64,000 bases of DNA, taken from NCBI GenBank assembly GCA_015999875.1, contig JAECRG010000001.1:235330-299329 (forward strand). Direction: 5' to 3'. A program made the position numbers and the translations under genes. How positions within the stretch are numbered: the stretch's first letter is position 1; each line of letters opens with the position of its first letter. This document shows positions 8,706 to 17,938 of this stretch, in pieces. The stretch is from Candidatus Saccharimonadota bacterium. Lineage in GTDB: Bacteria; Patescibacteriota; Saccharimonadia; Saccharimonadales; Saccharimonadaceae. The notes under the pieces were generated by a model. That model worked only from the letters and a program-made list of their open reading frames with translations, had not been told where the DNA came from and did not search any database.

Positions 8706-11234
8706 CTATACTACCTGGGCACCCGTAGCATGAACTACATTTTCGATGATAGTATCAATCACCTGCGAGACTTCAGTAGCATTCAAAGTCTTTTCGTTCG
8801 GACTAATCTCAAAACGAAGTGTCACGTTTTTTGTCGCCCCACCGTCCGACTGGTAGATGTCTAGCGGCTTACTTGTGACCCTAATATCGTCTGACACAAA
8901 CGCTGCCGCTCGATATATATCTTCGTATCGCGTAGCAACATCTACCTGGAAGCAGATGTCTCGCTGTAGGCCTTGATACTTAGAGAGTGGTTTATACATG
9001 GTAGTCCTATGCTGCACAAAAGGACTCACAAACAGCTCAAACGCACTCACGCGTTCGGGCAGCTTGAAATTACGCCCAACCTTAGCACGTAGTTCACCTA
9101 CGACACCTGCCAGCTTGCCGTCTACTTCTACGATTGCAGTCCGGACGGGATCAAACGGCGCAAGCAACTGCTCAAATGGTTTATACGTAGGTACAGTATA
9201 CTCATCCAGCCGTATATACGACACGGTTGCACCCGGCAGTAATTGCCGTACGAGATAGTCGAGAGTGTGACGAGACTGATAATACGCAGGCCCGGTGCCA
9301 TTCAGATCAGCACGCGCCGCGTATACACCAGCTACACGTCCGAATTCCTGAGGTAGCCCATCATCGTCTCGCGCATCCACATGATGTGCTTTGCCAATTT
9401 CGAACAGCATGAATTCATCGTACCCCGCTTTGTCATTCATATGTACTTTGTCGAGCAAGCTTGGTAGCAAACTCAAGCGATAATATTGCAGATCAGGGCT
9501 CAGTGCATTTGAAAGCTGATACGCTTGCGTAGAATCTTGGCCAACTTTTTCAAGTACATTTGCATGCACGAAACTATAGGTCAATACTTCATTTGCCCCT
9601 GCGCGCGCGAGTACCGTGCGGATACGCTCCTTCGCAGTGATTGCCCCATCTTGCACAGCGGGCGTTACTCGCCGATATGGTAGCTCGCGCGGCAACTTGT
9701 CGAAACCATATAGTCGACCGACCTCTTCTACTACATCCTCAGCCAGTTCTATGTCAGTACGCCAAAAAGGTGCCACATACATAGTTATACTTGAGTCGCC
9801 TTCTGCTGGATAAGAGGCGAAATTCACCCTACGCAGCAAGTTTCCCATTTGGTCGGTGCTTAAATCAACGCCCAGGCGATCATTTATGAATGTAGCCGCT
9901 ACTGCGACTTCACCACTGAGTGTCGTATTATCACGCTCATCGTTCATATCTGATATATCGTGCATCTTGCTTGCTTGCGTTGCGCCGACTATGTTCTCAA
10001 GCAAGCTCATAAGCCGCGCCAGCACTCGATCGTTTTGTAGTTTTGACTGGCCTTTATTGAAGCGTGTGAGTGCATCAGTAAATAAACCGTGACGCATACT
10101 GGTTTTGCGTACGGTGTACATATCAAACGTAGCAGCCTCAAGCACGATGCTTTTTGTCTCCGCAGATACTTCACTATTTGAGCCACCCATAATTCCACCG
10201 ATCCCCACGACACCTTCGCTGTCAGCTATCACAATATCGTCTTCGCTCAACTCATACGTTTTACCGTTGAGTAGTGCTGCCCGTTCACCTTGAGTAGCCA
10301 TACGAGCGATGAGCGTATGCCCTCGCAATTTGTCATAGTCGTACGCATGCGTCGGCTGGCCAGTGATCAACATACTATAATTTGTCAGATCAACCACGTT
10401 ATTGATAGGCTTCGCGCCCATTGCCATGAGAGCGCACTGTAGCCACAACGGACTCTGTCGAACAGTCACATCGCTCATCGCAACGGCCATAAATCGAGGA
10501 ACTTTCTCGATCACATTATTTTGAACTTCTAGCTCGAGCGAGCCAGTTCCTTCTGCAAACTCTGGTTGGTTCCAGTACCAGTCCGGATTTTCAAACCTAG
10601 TATCAGTCGCGCCTTCTTCTTTGGCGGTGACACCCTGTAGGATCGCAGATATCTCACGCGCGACACCTAATTGCCCGAAGCAATCAGGACGATGTGTAAA
10701 CATTTTATTTTCGATATCGATGATCGTGTCGTCTAAGCCAAATATCTCGGCAAAACTTGCTCCTGGCTGCAGTATCGCACCTTCAGGCAAATCGGCTTCT
10801 GTCACTACGATGATTCCATCATGGTCGTCATTGAGCGCCAATTCATCACCAGCCGCAAGCATGCCGTTACTCATCACTCCGCGAAGTTCGCGTGCACCAA
10901 GCGTAAATGGCTCTGCATCACCGTACGTTGCGGGTACGACAGATCCAGGAGGAAGCCACACTGCCCACATATCTGCTTGTACATTTGGTGCGCCGCATAC
11001 GACTTGTATAAGCTCACCAGTCCCGGCGTCAATCTTACACACATTTAGTCGATCTGCATTTGGATGCTTTTCACATTCGACGACATGCACTATACGTGCA
11101 TCTTTATACTTATCACCAAGATAGATAACATCTTCGACTCCGCCGAGCTGACCATTAATTCGCTGCACCAGCTCATCGGTTGAAGGCAAATCGAAATCGA
11201 TAAATTGTTTGATTTGATTTAGGCTAACTTTCAT
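8706..11234 (-). CDS. pheT: Phenylalanyl-tRNA synthetase beta subunit
   Basis: This is the large subunit of the alpha2-beta2 enzyme that charges tRNA-Phe. The 842 residues are close to the usual 800. Visible parts are the N-terminal tRNA-binding EMAP-like domain (about 40-155, with ADRLNVCKIDAG and VVCGAPN), the B3/B4 editing domain (about 210-400), the B5 domain (about 415-510), the catalytic-like core and the C-terminal anticodon-binding FDX-ACB domain (about 745-842, ending in TLRFEISP). It starts five bases after the PNPOx-like gene. Confidence 0.97.
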   Translation of the reverse strand: MKVSLNQIKQFIDFDLPSTDELVQRINGQLGGVEDVIYLGDKYKDARIVHVVECEKHPNADRLNVCKIDAGTGELIQVVCGAPNVQADMWAVWLPPGSVVPATYGDAEPFTLGARELRGVMSNGMLAAGDELALNDDHDGIIVVTEADLPEGAILQPGASFAEIFGLDDTIIDIENKMFTHRPDCFGQLGVAREISAILQGVTAKEEGATDTRFENPDWYWNQPEFAEGTGSLELEVQNNVIEKVPRFMAVAMSDVTVRQSPLWLQCALMAMGAKPINNVVDLTNYSMLITGQPTHAYDYDKLRGHTLIARMATQGERAALLNGKTYELSEDDIVIADSEGVVGIGGIMGGSNSEVSAETKSIVLEAATFDMYTVRKTSMRHGLFTDALTRFNKGQSKLQNDRVLARLMSLLENIVGATQASKMHDISDMNDERDNTTLSGEVAVAATFINDRLGVDLSTDQMGNLLRRVNFASYPAEGDSSITMYVAPFWRTDIELAEDVVEEVGRLYGFDKLPRELPYRRVTPAVQDGAITAKERIRTVLARAGANEVLTYSFVHANVLEKVGQDSTQAYQLSNALSPDLQYYRLSLLPSLLDKVHMNDKAGYDEFMLFEIGKAHHVDARDDDGLPQEFGRVAGVYAARADLNGTGPAYYQSRHTLDYLVRQLLPGATVSYIRLDEYTVPTYKPFEQLLAPFDPVRTAIVEVDGKLAGVVGELRAKVGRNFKLPERVSAFELFVSPFVQHRTTMYKPLSKYQGLQRDICFQVDVATRYEDIYRAAAFVSDDIRVTSKPLDIYQSDGGATKNVTLRFEISPNEKTLNATEVSQVIDTIIENVVHATGAQVV

Positions 11235-11239
11235 AATAA

Positions 11240-11668
11240 CTAAGCTCCGTAATACACTCTCTGCTCATCGGACTTTTCAGCATTCAACAGACCAATCTTT
11301 GCCCTATAATAATTCCATTCAGACGCCTTACGGCCATCTTCATCCCCGAATTTATCAGCATATACTTCACGTGCCGCCAACTCATCGTCACCCGAGAGCA
11401 ATTCTCCGTGCGTCTGTATGTATACACAACGTCGCTGCGCAAGCTCACTTACGCTTTGACTGGCATCAAAAATCGTCACGAACAGCTTGTCGTTTTTGGA
11501 AAGGTTTATGGAATGCGTTGCTTCAGGGCTAGAAAGCCAATACACGTATTCGCTGTCATACGCAAAATGCACAGGAGTGCCCCGTGGCGTGCCATCCACA
11601 CTTGCAGTTGCAAGTGTCATGTAAGTATTTTCTTTGAGTACTGCTTGTGCGATATCCGTAGGTGCCAT
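11240..11668 (-). CDS. Pyridoxamine 5'-phosphate oxidase-like FMN-binding protein
   Basis: The 142-residue split-barrel protein resembles the PNPOx-like family: MTLATASVDGTPRGTPVHFAY, then VYWLSSPEATHSINLSKN and RCVYIQTHGEL. Members bind FMN, F420 or haem and reduce varied substrates, so the true reaction is unknown. AGGAG lies six bases before the ATG. Its place between pheS and pheT (gaps of 10 and 5 bases) interrupts what is usually an uninterrupted pair. I see no functional reason for this and treat it as an inserted cargo gene. Confidence 0.8.
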   Translation of the reverse strand: MAPTDIAQAVLKENTYMTLATASVDGTPRGTPVHFAYDSEYVYWLSSPEATHSINLSKNDKLFVTIFDASQSVSELAQRRCVYIQTHGELLSGDDELAAREVYADKFGDEDGRKASEWNYYRAKIGLLNAEKSDEQRVYYGA

Positions 11669-11678
11669 GATTTATCTC

Positions 11679-12722
11679 CTAAAATTGTTTCAAAAAGTCT
11701 AGTTTTGCGCTCTCGAAATGTCGTACGTCTTCAATGGCGTATTTCATCATCACAAGCCGGTCGATGCCGCAACCGAATGCAAAGCCAGTGTAAACGCTCG
11801 GGTCTATACCGGCCATCTGCAGCACGCGAGGATGAATCATGCCACAGCCCAACAGTTCAATCCAGCCTTCGCCACCACATACTTTGCAGCTCGGGTTCGT
11901 ACCTTCGCAAAATGGGCAGCTCAATGCGAACTCAAAGCTTGGCTCAGTAAACGGAAAATAAAAGGGGTTCACGCGCACTTCAAGTTTCTTGCCGTAATAC
12001 TCTTCGAGGAACTTTTGCAGTGTTGCGATCAGCATACCCGCATGCACGTTCTTGGCAACATAGACCCCTTCGATTTGATAAAAAGTATGCTCATGGCGCG
12101 CGTCTAGGTCTTCGTTGCGGAACGTACGATCCGGCACGACAGCCGCAATTGGCTCATCTTTGTCTAGGTTTTCTTTGTACTTTTTCAAAATGCGATTTTG
12201 CATAGTGCTCGTATGCGCAGGTGCGACGAACGCTTCTTCGTTTGTATCTTTTTGAACAGTCATGAATGTGTCGTATTCATCACGAGCTGGATGACCCGCT
12301 GGGAAGTTCAACGATTCAAACATGTGGTATTGATCATCGAGTTCTCGTGACTCTTCTGCGACAAACCCCATCCGCCCGAATATCTCAATAAGTTTCGCAA
12401 TCTCCTGACGAAGCGGATGCACAGTACCCTGTTCGGCGGACAATAATTTTGGAAGTTTGCTGTTGATATGAAGTGGAGCTGTTACATCGAGTGGCACACT
12501 GGCAGATTCTTCAATTTGCGATTCTTTTTCTGCTACTACACGCTCGAGCGCTTGTTTAAGACCGTTGATTTTCTGACCAAAAACACCACGCTGAGCTGGA
12601 TCGAGCGTTGGTATTTTGGCATATAATTGTTTGATTTCAGGTGCCTTCAATATATCGCGCGGCGTCTCAAGCTCGTCGATGCGCGCGAGCAAAGTTGACT
12701 CTAGTTGTGCTATCTCTTCCAT
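11679..12722 (-). CDS. pheS: Phenylalanyl-tRNA synthetase alpha subunit
   Basis: This is the catalytic class II subunit charging tRNA-Phe. The chosen start at 12722 (MEEIAQLEST) gives 347 residues. Residues about 1-85 form the N-terminal coiled coil, followed by the catalytic core with HPLRQE, HTSTMQNR, TFYQIEGVYV, FPFTEPS and GFAFGCGIDRLVMMKY. A four-cysteine motif (CPFCEG, then CKVCGG) is inserted just before the GMIHPRVL strand and may bind zinc. A TATACT box at 12732-12737 lies nine bases upstream, predicting a leader of only a few bases. This is the first gene of the pheS-to-trxB operon. Confidence 0.96.
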   Translation of the reverse strand: MEEIAQLESTLLARIDELETPRDILKAPEIKQLYAKIPTLDPAQRGVFGQKINGLKQALERVVAEKESQIEESASVPLDVTAPLHINSKLPKLLSAEQGTVHPLRQEIAKLIEIFGRMGFVAEESRELDDQYHMFESLNFPAGHPARDEYDTFMTVQKDTNEEAFVAPAHTSTMQNRILKKYKENLDKDEPIAAVVPDRTFRNEDLDARHEHTFYQIEGVYVAKNVHAGMLIATLQKFLEEYYGKKLEVRVNPFYFPFTEPSFEFALSCPFCEGTNPSCKVCGGEGWIELLGCGMIHPRVLQMAGIDPSVYTGFAFGCGIDRLVMMKYAIEDVRHFESAKLDFLKQF

Positions 12723-12759
12723 CTTGTCTACAGTATACAGGAAAAGCCCCCGTGGAGCA

Positions 12760-13002
12760 CTACGTTGAGCGCACAATAAGGTAGACTACCGCTGCCACTG
12801 TCGCGAGACCAAGCACAAGCCATACCGCAAGTAAGGGCGATGAATGATGGGTATCTTCGACGATGCTCGCGTCTTTTTCCCCGTCATATTTAGGCCCTTC
12901 TATATCCGTCTTCGAACGCTCCGCTGCTTTTGCACGCAAATCAGCCGCAATTTTTTCTTGTAGTTTTGAACGCTGTTCATCTTGACGTACATATAATCCC
13001 AT
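12760..13002 (-). CDS. Small tail-anchored membrane protein, unknown
   Basis: The 80-residue protein has a charged, Lys/Glu/Asp-rich N-terminal part (about 1-52) and one C-terminal membrane helix (about 55-77, LLAVWLVLGLATVAAVVYLI). The layout predicts a tail-anchored protein with its N-terminus in the cytoplasm. TAAAAT at 13009-13014 lies six bases before the ATG, a leaderless arrangement like several neighbours. It lies just upstream of pheS in the same direction. I do not recognise a family. Confidence 0.6.
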   Translation of the reverse strand: MGLYVRQDEQRSKLQEKIAADLRAKAAERSKTDIEGPKYDGEKDASIVEDTHHSSPLLAVWLVLGLATVAAVVYLIVRST

Positions 13003-13028
13003 CTTTCAATTTTAGCATGTCAAGCGTT

Positions 13029-13057
13029 TTGCTCCTACTGTTCAGATGGTGTATACT
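13029..13057 (+). promoter_or_regulatory. Promoter of the aquaporin-like gene
   Basis: TTGCTC (13029-13034) and TATACT (13052-13057) are 17 bases apart. The leader of about 25 bases contains AAGGAGGG nine bases before the ATG. Confidence 0.7.
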
Positions 13058-13089
13058 ATAGCCATATTTCACTATAAGGAGGGAAATAC

Positions 13090-13968
13090 ATGGCAACTAA
13101 AAAAACCGCTTCTGCTAAAAAGTCCTCAACGACTGCAGCGAAGCAAACCAAAACTAAAGTAACGACTGTCAAAGCGGTTGCTGCCGATGCTACACCCAAA
13201 GTACCGTCACGCAAGCTCCAGAGCAAAGGATTGCTCCAAGGACGTTCTGTAATTCTAGGCGCATTTATCGCTGAGTTTATCGGTACGTTCATCTTGGCTT
13301 CTGTCGCAGTACACAGCCAAGGCCAGCCACTATACGTCGGTTTCGCATTGATCGCTATCGTACTCACAGTAGGTACGCTTTCAGGCTCACACGTAAACCC
13401 ACTCGTGACTGTAGGTGCATGGGCGACTCGCAAGATCACAGGTCTTCGCGCACTTGGCTATGTTATCTCACAAGTACTCGGTGCATTGCTTGCGTTCGTA
13501 GTAGCATCTACCTATGCAAATGCTGCTCCAGAAGTAAGCCAGCAAGCACAGATGCTTGGACAACAGTCAGTGGCATTGTTCTCAGCTAACCCAGTTCCAG
13601 ACGGAAAAGAATTCTACGTCTTCTTCGCCGAATTACTGGGTGCGACAATCTTCGGACTCGCCGTATCAAGTGCTATCCGCGAACGCCGCAACCGTGCTGC
13701 ACAAGCATTCACTGTTGGTCTCGGGCTCTTCACGGCGCTTGTGATCTCAGGTGTTGCAGCAAGCTACATTGGTGGCTCATCCGTCCTTAACCCAGCCATT
13801 GCATTCACTTTGCAGGCTGTACAGTTCAACTCTAGCGACTGGCTATGGCCAGTGCTAATCTACATTGTTTCACCACTTATCGGTGGTACCATCGGGTTCT
13901 TCCTGTATGACGTACTCCGCGGTGAAAGCGACGGCGGCGATGATAAGCTCATCGACGACGTACTGTAA
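13090..13968 (+). CDS. Aquaporin-like (MIP family) channel with altered motifs
   Basis: The 292-residue protein has a Lys/Ala/Thr-rich, low-complexity N-terminal tail of about 50 residues and a six-helix MIP channel domain. Known aquaporins conduct water or small solutes. Two half-helix motifs are visible: SGSHVNPL (NPL instead of NPA) and SSVLNPAIA, where the selectivity-filter arginine that normally follows NPA is isoleucine. Both changes affect the pore, so the conducted solute may not be water or glycerol. The strong promoter, a near-consensus ribosome site and a following terminator at 13992-14019 suggest a well-expressed single-gene unit. Confidence 0.88.
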   Translation: MATKKTASAKKSSTTAAKQTKTKVTTVKAVAADATPKVPSRKLQSKGLLQGRSVILGAFIAEFIGTFILASVAVHSQGQPLYVGFALIAIVLTVGTLSGSHVNPLVTVGAWATRKITGLRALGYVISQVLGALLAFVVASTYANAAPEVSQQAQMLGQQSVALFSANPVPDGKEFYVFFAELLGATIFGLAVSSAIRERRNRAAQAFTVGLGLFTALVISGVAASYIGGSSVLNPAIAFTLQAVQFNSSDWLWPVLIYIVSPLIGGTIGFFLYDVLRGESDGGDDKLIDDVL

Positions 13969-13991
13969 GTTAGACGCTACTTTCGAACTTC

Positions 13992-14019
13992 AAATACACC
14001 CCCAAGGGGGTGTATTTTT
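13992..14019 (+). terminator. Terminator after the aquaporin-like gene
   Basis: A 12-bp stem (AAATACACCCCC / GGGGGTGTATTT) with a two-base loop is followed by T residues. Confidence 0.9.
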
Positions 14020-14088
14020 GTATGCTAATTCGTGATATTATAGTAGGCTACGCAAGTTTAGAGACGTAGTAATATAGGAGATTCAGCC

Positions 14089-14880
14089 ATGCCATTATCA
14101 CGACAAGAGATGCTCGGTTCAATGCAAATTATAATCGATATATTTCGTGACTTCCGCCCAGAATTAATGAAATCTTATGGCAATATCACGCACGAATCCA
14201 AGAACGACAATTCTCCCGTCACATACCTCGACGTAAAAGTCGAGACGGCCATAAAGCAGCATCTCGCAGAGCTGTATCCCCATATAGGATTTCACGGCGA
14301 AGAGACAGAAGACATACCCTCACAATCTGGTGCGCTCTGGATTGTCGACCCTATAGATGGAACTTCTAGTTTTATTCATGGCTTGCCCTATTGCACAAAC
14401 ATGGCGGGTCTTGTTGTAGACGGAGAAACAGTCGCAAGTGTCATATACCAATTCCCGACAGACGAACTTTTTACGGCCATCAAAGGCAAAGGCGCCTACA
14501 GAAACGACGAAAAGATATCTATAAAAAACACCGAACTCAACAACTCTATCGTATTTTCAGGATCATATGCATATAAAAATATTTACCATTTACTGGAGCC
14601 CCACCATGTAGGCCTCTACGCCCCCCTTGGTGCTTCCGGCTACGAATTTACCAGACTTGCGCAGGGCAACATACAAGGCGTCACGAAGCTTCGCTGCAAA
14701 TCACAGGTTCATGACGATGTGCCAGGCGTACTACTTGCACGCGAGGCGGGCGCACAGGTCATCTCTTTTGAAGACGGACCCTACAAATATGACACGCTAG
14801 AATTCGTCATAGGTTCACCTAATTTTATCGAGCTCATAGAAGAACATACTCCCGAGATCAAATTACTTCTAGAGAAATAA
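14089..14880 (+). CDS. Inositol-monophosphatase-family phosphatase
   Basis: The 263-residue protein carries the lithium-sensitive phosphatase signature: GEETED, then WIVDPIDGTSSFIHGLPYC with metal ligands in DPIDGT, and the C-terminal VHDDVPGVLLAREAGA. Members dephosphorylate inositol phosphate, PAP, NADP or sugar phosphates. The exact substrate cannot be told here. AGGAG in the leader precedes ATG 14089. The gene ends one base before the convergent rmuC. Confidence 0.9.
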   Translation: MPLSRQEMLGSMQIIIDIFRDFRPELMKSYGNITHESKNDNSPVTYLDVKVETAIKQHLAELYPHIGFHGEETEDIPSQSGALWIVDPIDGTSSFIHGLPYCTNMAGLVVDGETVASVIYQFPTDELFTAIKGKGAYRNDEKISIKNTELNNSIVFSGSYAYKNIYHLLEPHHVGLYAPLGASGYEFTRLAQGNIQGVTKLRCKSQVHDDVPGVLLAREAGAQVISFEDGPYKYDTLEFVIGSPNFIELIEEHTPEIKLLLEK

Positions 14881-14881
14881 G

Positions 14882-15955
14882 CTACTCGTCGCGCTGAGGT
14901 CGATCCACGAGTAACGGCTCTACGGCCGGTGTAGTATCGGCAATCCTTACTATATCTTTGTCGATCTTTTTGAGCTCTTTGTGTGCATTATTGTAGTGGT
15001 TCACCGTAGTACCTAGACTGCCGCCTAGCTTCTGCATCAGCTGCTCATAGACAGATATATGGCGTCCAAGCTGCCCTACGCGCACCTGGATTTCCTTGGC
15101 TTGCTGCTCTATCTGTAAGCTGCGCAGGCCTTGCAATACCGTCTGCAAATACGCCATGAAGCTCGTGGGGCTCACGATTATCACTTTCTTATCTCGAAAC
15201 GCATATTCTACCAAATCACGTGCGCTCGCACCAGTGCCAACATCGCCAATTAGCAGGTCGTAGTATAGCGATTCACTCGGTATAAACATGAATGCAAAGT
15301 CCATCGTATTTTCGTCTGGGCGGATATATTTACTTGTTTCGTCGATACGTCCTTTGAGATCACTACGCACACGAGAAAGTAGTGCTTCGCGCTCCGATTT
15401 GCTCTTACTAGAAACCATCCGATTGTAGTTTTCGAGACTAAATTTGCTGTCTACTGCAAGTATCATGTTGCCCTCAAGCCGCACTATTGCATCGACGATT
15501 TCACCGTCGTTAAATTTATACTGCATTTGGAACTGCTTAGGCGAAAGTACATTTTCAAGAACGCTTTGCAAATAGTATTCACCGAACACGCCACGTTGTT
15601 TCGGATTTGACAACACATTTTGTAGCGTCTTTAATTCGTCCGCCACATCCACAACACGACGATTAGTTTCATCTAATTTTGCGAGGCGCGTACTCACGTC
15701 ACCGATCAGTTTCGCGCTTTCAGATAGTTGTCGCTGCATCGACTGCTGCATACGAAGAGTGCCGTTGTCAAGTTTGTCCCCCATATGCTGTTGCATCGTT
15801 GCAAGCGAACGATTGAGTTCTATAATATCTGTTTTAAGCATCGATGTTGTATCGCGCTTCTCGAGCTTATGAATCATTTGCACCAATATATAAATCGTTA
15901 ACGCAAAACCGGCAGCAATAGCCACCGCAAGCATACCAAAAATAAGCATATCCAT
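14882..15955 (-). CDS. rmuC: RmuC-family DNA recombination protein
   Basis: The 357-residue protein has an N-terminal membrane helix (about 5-27), a long coiled coil (about 30-115) and the RmuC nuclease-like domain with RGVFGEYYLQSVLENVLSP, then VDSKFSLENYNRM and FAFMFIPSE. RmuC limits DNA inversions at short repeats and is thought to be a restriction-like nuclease. TATACT at 15962-15967 lies exactly six bases before the ATG, so the transcript is probably leaderless. Confidence 0.93.
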   Translation of the reverse strand: MDMLIFGMLAVAIAAGFALTIYILVQMIHKLEKRDTTSMLKTDIIELNRSLATMQQHMGDKLDNGTLRMQQSMQRQLSESAKLIGDVSTRLAKLDETNRRVVDVADELKTLQNVLSNPKQRGVFGEYYLQSVLENVLSPKQFQMQYKFNDGEIVDAIVRLEGNMILAVDSKFSLENYNRMVSSKSKSEREALLSRVRSDLKGRIDETSKYIRPDENTMDFAFMFIPSESLYYDLLIGDVGTGASARDLVEYAFRDKKVIIVSPTSFMAYLQTVLQGLRSLQIEQQAKEIQVRVGQLGRHISVYEQLMQKLGGSLGTTVNHYNNAHKELKKIDKDIVRIADTTPAVEPLLVDRPQRDE

Positions 15956-15970
15956 GATACTAGTATAACA

Positions 15971-16456
15971 CTAGACAAATATCGGAATGAGACGTGTCGC
16001 GACAGCCGCTACAGCAAACACCACAAGTACCACGATCGCATTGCGAATACGTGCGATCCATGCATAGAGGCTATAAAGCAACGCATACAGTAAGACACTC
16101 CAGCATAGCTGCTCCAGCATGCTGAGACCAGATAACCAGGCAGCAAGGCCCCATAAGCTTATGGCCGCACCGAGCACAATAAGAAGTGGGCGAAACACAC
16201 TTAGGCGAACCAATACAACTACACCGATAATCGCCATGATCACAGCAGCAATATTACCGGCGTAAGTAGCAATATCCGTACATGCCGCCGCAGACGGGTC
16301 GCCACAGAAAATCGATTTAAGTACAAAACGCTCTAGTAGAATCGCAAGACCCCATACCGCAATTCCGATTACAGCGCCTGTAAGCGCAACTTTAGCACTC
16401 AGGCGTACATCCTGATCGATGATTGCTGGTTTTGATTCTGTCACATAGTCAACCAT
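15971..16456 (-). CDS. Membrane protein, unknown
   Basis: The 161-residue protein has four or five hydrophobic segments (about 22-42, 65-85, 90-110, 115-132 and 138-158). A short stretch between the first two has two cysteines (FCGDPSAAACTD) that may form an external disulfide. It is encoded in the same direction as rmuC, upstream of it. I recognise no family. Confidence 0.65.
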   Translation of the reverse strand: MVDYVTESKPAIIDQDVRLSAKVALTGAVIGIAVWGLAILLERFVLKSIFCGDPSAAACTDIATYAGNIAAVIMAIIGVVVLVRLSVFRPLLIVLGAAISLWGLAAWLSGLSMLEQLCWSVLLYALLYSLYAWIARIRNAIVVLVVFAVAAVATRLIPIFV

Positions 16457-16516
16457 TGTTGTGGCTCTCCGTATTACTCATTACTCGCTAAACTTTTCTA
16501 TATAATATACTATAGC

Positions 16517-16999
16517 TTATTTTTTTGCAAGTCTCGTCGAACTGCGGCGCACATCGAAATACCAGGCTGCACCTACAGTCGCCGCAGCAAAACCACCAAT
16601 CACGTCGAGCGGCGCATGCACGAGCGCAAGCACTCTTCCTACGCCTACAAGTAACGCTATTACAGCAAACACCAACGCGAGCCACTTATTGCGCGTACCG
16701 TACCACACCGCAAACACAATCACCCACACAAAAAGTGAGTGGTCCGACGGAAACCCAGGGTTATTGAGGTACGAGGCACCTGGGTCGACTCCCAATAGTT
16801 CAAAAGGTCGTTGCTCACTTGGTTGATATGCGAGAGCCATTAGCTTCGCTACGAGATAACTTGTCATTCCCGCAAGAAGCATTCGCGAGTAGACAGAGAA
16901 CTTATCGTGGTTCGGGACTAGCCAGACGAGTACAACTACCGCGCCCAGTACGAGCGGAAACACCAATCCATCAGCCAGTAATTGTATGAATGAATCCAT
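16517..16999 (-). CDS. PAP2-superfamily membrane phosphatase
   Basis: This 160-residue integral membrane protein has the three-part acid phosphatase signature: YQPSEQRP (K/x6/RP type, with the leading Lys not obvious), GFPSDHSL (PSDH) and GVGRVLALVHAPLDV (R-x5-H-x3-D). Members remove phosphate from undecaprenyl diphosphate or phosphatidic acid at the outer membrane face. BcrC/PgpB-like lipid-carrier recycling is the likeliest role, but this is inferred. TATACT at 17008-17013 lies eight bases before the ATG. Confidence 0.88.
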   Translation of the reverse strand: MDSFIQLLADGLVFPLVLGAVVVLVWLVPNHDKFSVYSRMLLAGMTSYLVAKLMALAYQPSEQRPFELLGVDPGASYLNNPGFPSDHSLFVWVIVFAVWYGTRNKWLALVFAVIALLVGVGRVLALVHAPLDVIGGFAAATVGAAWYFDVRRSSTRLAKK

Positions 17000-17013
17000 A
17001 TATCTCTAGTATA

Positions 17014-17871
17014 CTACTCTTCGCTTCCAGCTCCTGCAAATATGATGCTGTGTTTATCAAATTCTTTCTTCAGGCGGCGGCGAAATTCGCCCGCTACAGC
17101 CCATTGCTCGGCTGGCTCTACTCGACCGAGCGATTTAATGCGAATACCACTATCTTCAAACCCATCTACCCGCAGAAACTGAATAGGCTCAAAGATACTA
17201 CGTGACCATGTATCAGATTTTGCCATCTTCTGCCCAACTTCATTTACCACAGCTTCGACTTCGTCGATATCACTTGTATATGCTATGTCTATGTCTATAT
17301 TTACATTGGCATACTTATAGCTCAAATTTGTCACGGCTTGCGCAGCACCATTGCCTATCACATGCAAATTACCGTCTAGATCACGCAGTCTCGTGATACG
17401 CACTGTCAGATCCTCCACTGTTCCACTAAAGTTGATACCCGCCACCTGCATCTCCACTACGTCACCCACACGGTATTGATTCTCTCCGAGCACAAAAAGA
17501 CCAGCCACGAAGTCTTTAATTACACTCTGTGCGCCAAACCCTACTACAACACCGATCAAACCAGCGCTAGTGAGAAGTGTGCTCAGCTGGAACCCAAGCT
17601 GAGTAAGTATCACAAGTATCGCCAAGACCCAGATGATGACTCCTACGGATGTGCGCAATATACCCCGTAATGTCTGCTCTTGCTTGTGCTCCTCTACCTT
17701 ATTTGCATAGCGATGGCCACGCACAACCCTGCGCACAAAAAGCCCTACAGTATGTTGCACAATAATCTGTAGTATCAACGTAAAAATGATCGTCAACAAT
17801 ACTTGCACGAACATATTTTTGGTTATGATGTCGTGTATCTCGCCCCAATCAATACTAAGTAATTGTTCCAT
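17014..17871 (-). CDS. mscS: MscS-family mechanosensitive channel
   Basis: The 285-residue protein has membrane helices at about 18-40, 70-92 and 95-125. The pore-lining helix ends in GFGAQSVIKDFVAGLFVL, followed by the beta domain (YRVGDVVEM, GTVEDLTVRITRLRDLDG) and a C-terminal alpha/beta cap. MscS channels open under membrane tension and release solutes on osmotic downshock. An AGGGGG ribosome site precedes ATG 17871. Confidence 0.94.
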   Translation of the reverse strand: MEQLLSIDWGEIHDIITKNMFVQVLLTIIFTLILQIIVQHTVGLFVRRVVRGHRYANKVEEHKQEQTLRGILRTSVGVIIWVLAILVILTQLGFQLSTLLTSAGLIGVVVGFGAQSVIKDFVAGLFVLGENQYRVGDVVEMQVAGINFSGTVEDLTVRITRLRDLDGNLHVIGNGAAQAVTNLSYKYANVNIDIDIAYTSDIDEVEAVVNEVGQKMAKSDTWSRSIFEPIQFLRVDGFEDSGIRIKSLGRVEPAEQWAVAGEFRRRLKKEFDKHSIIFAGAGSEE

Positions 17872-17938
17872 AGCCCCCTACAAATCAGCTGAATATTCTT
17901 CAGCTAGCATACCACAAGCTCTATTGCGCGCGCACTAG

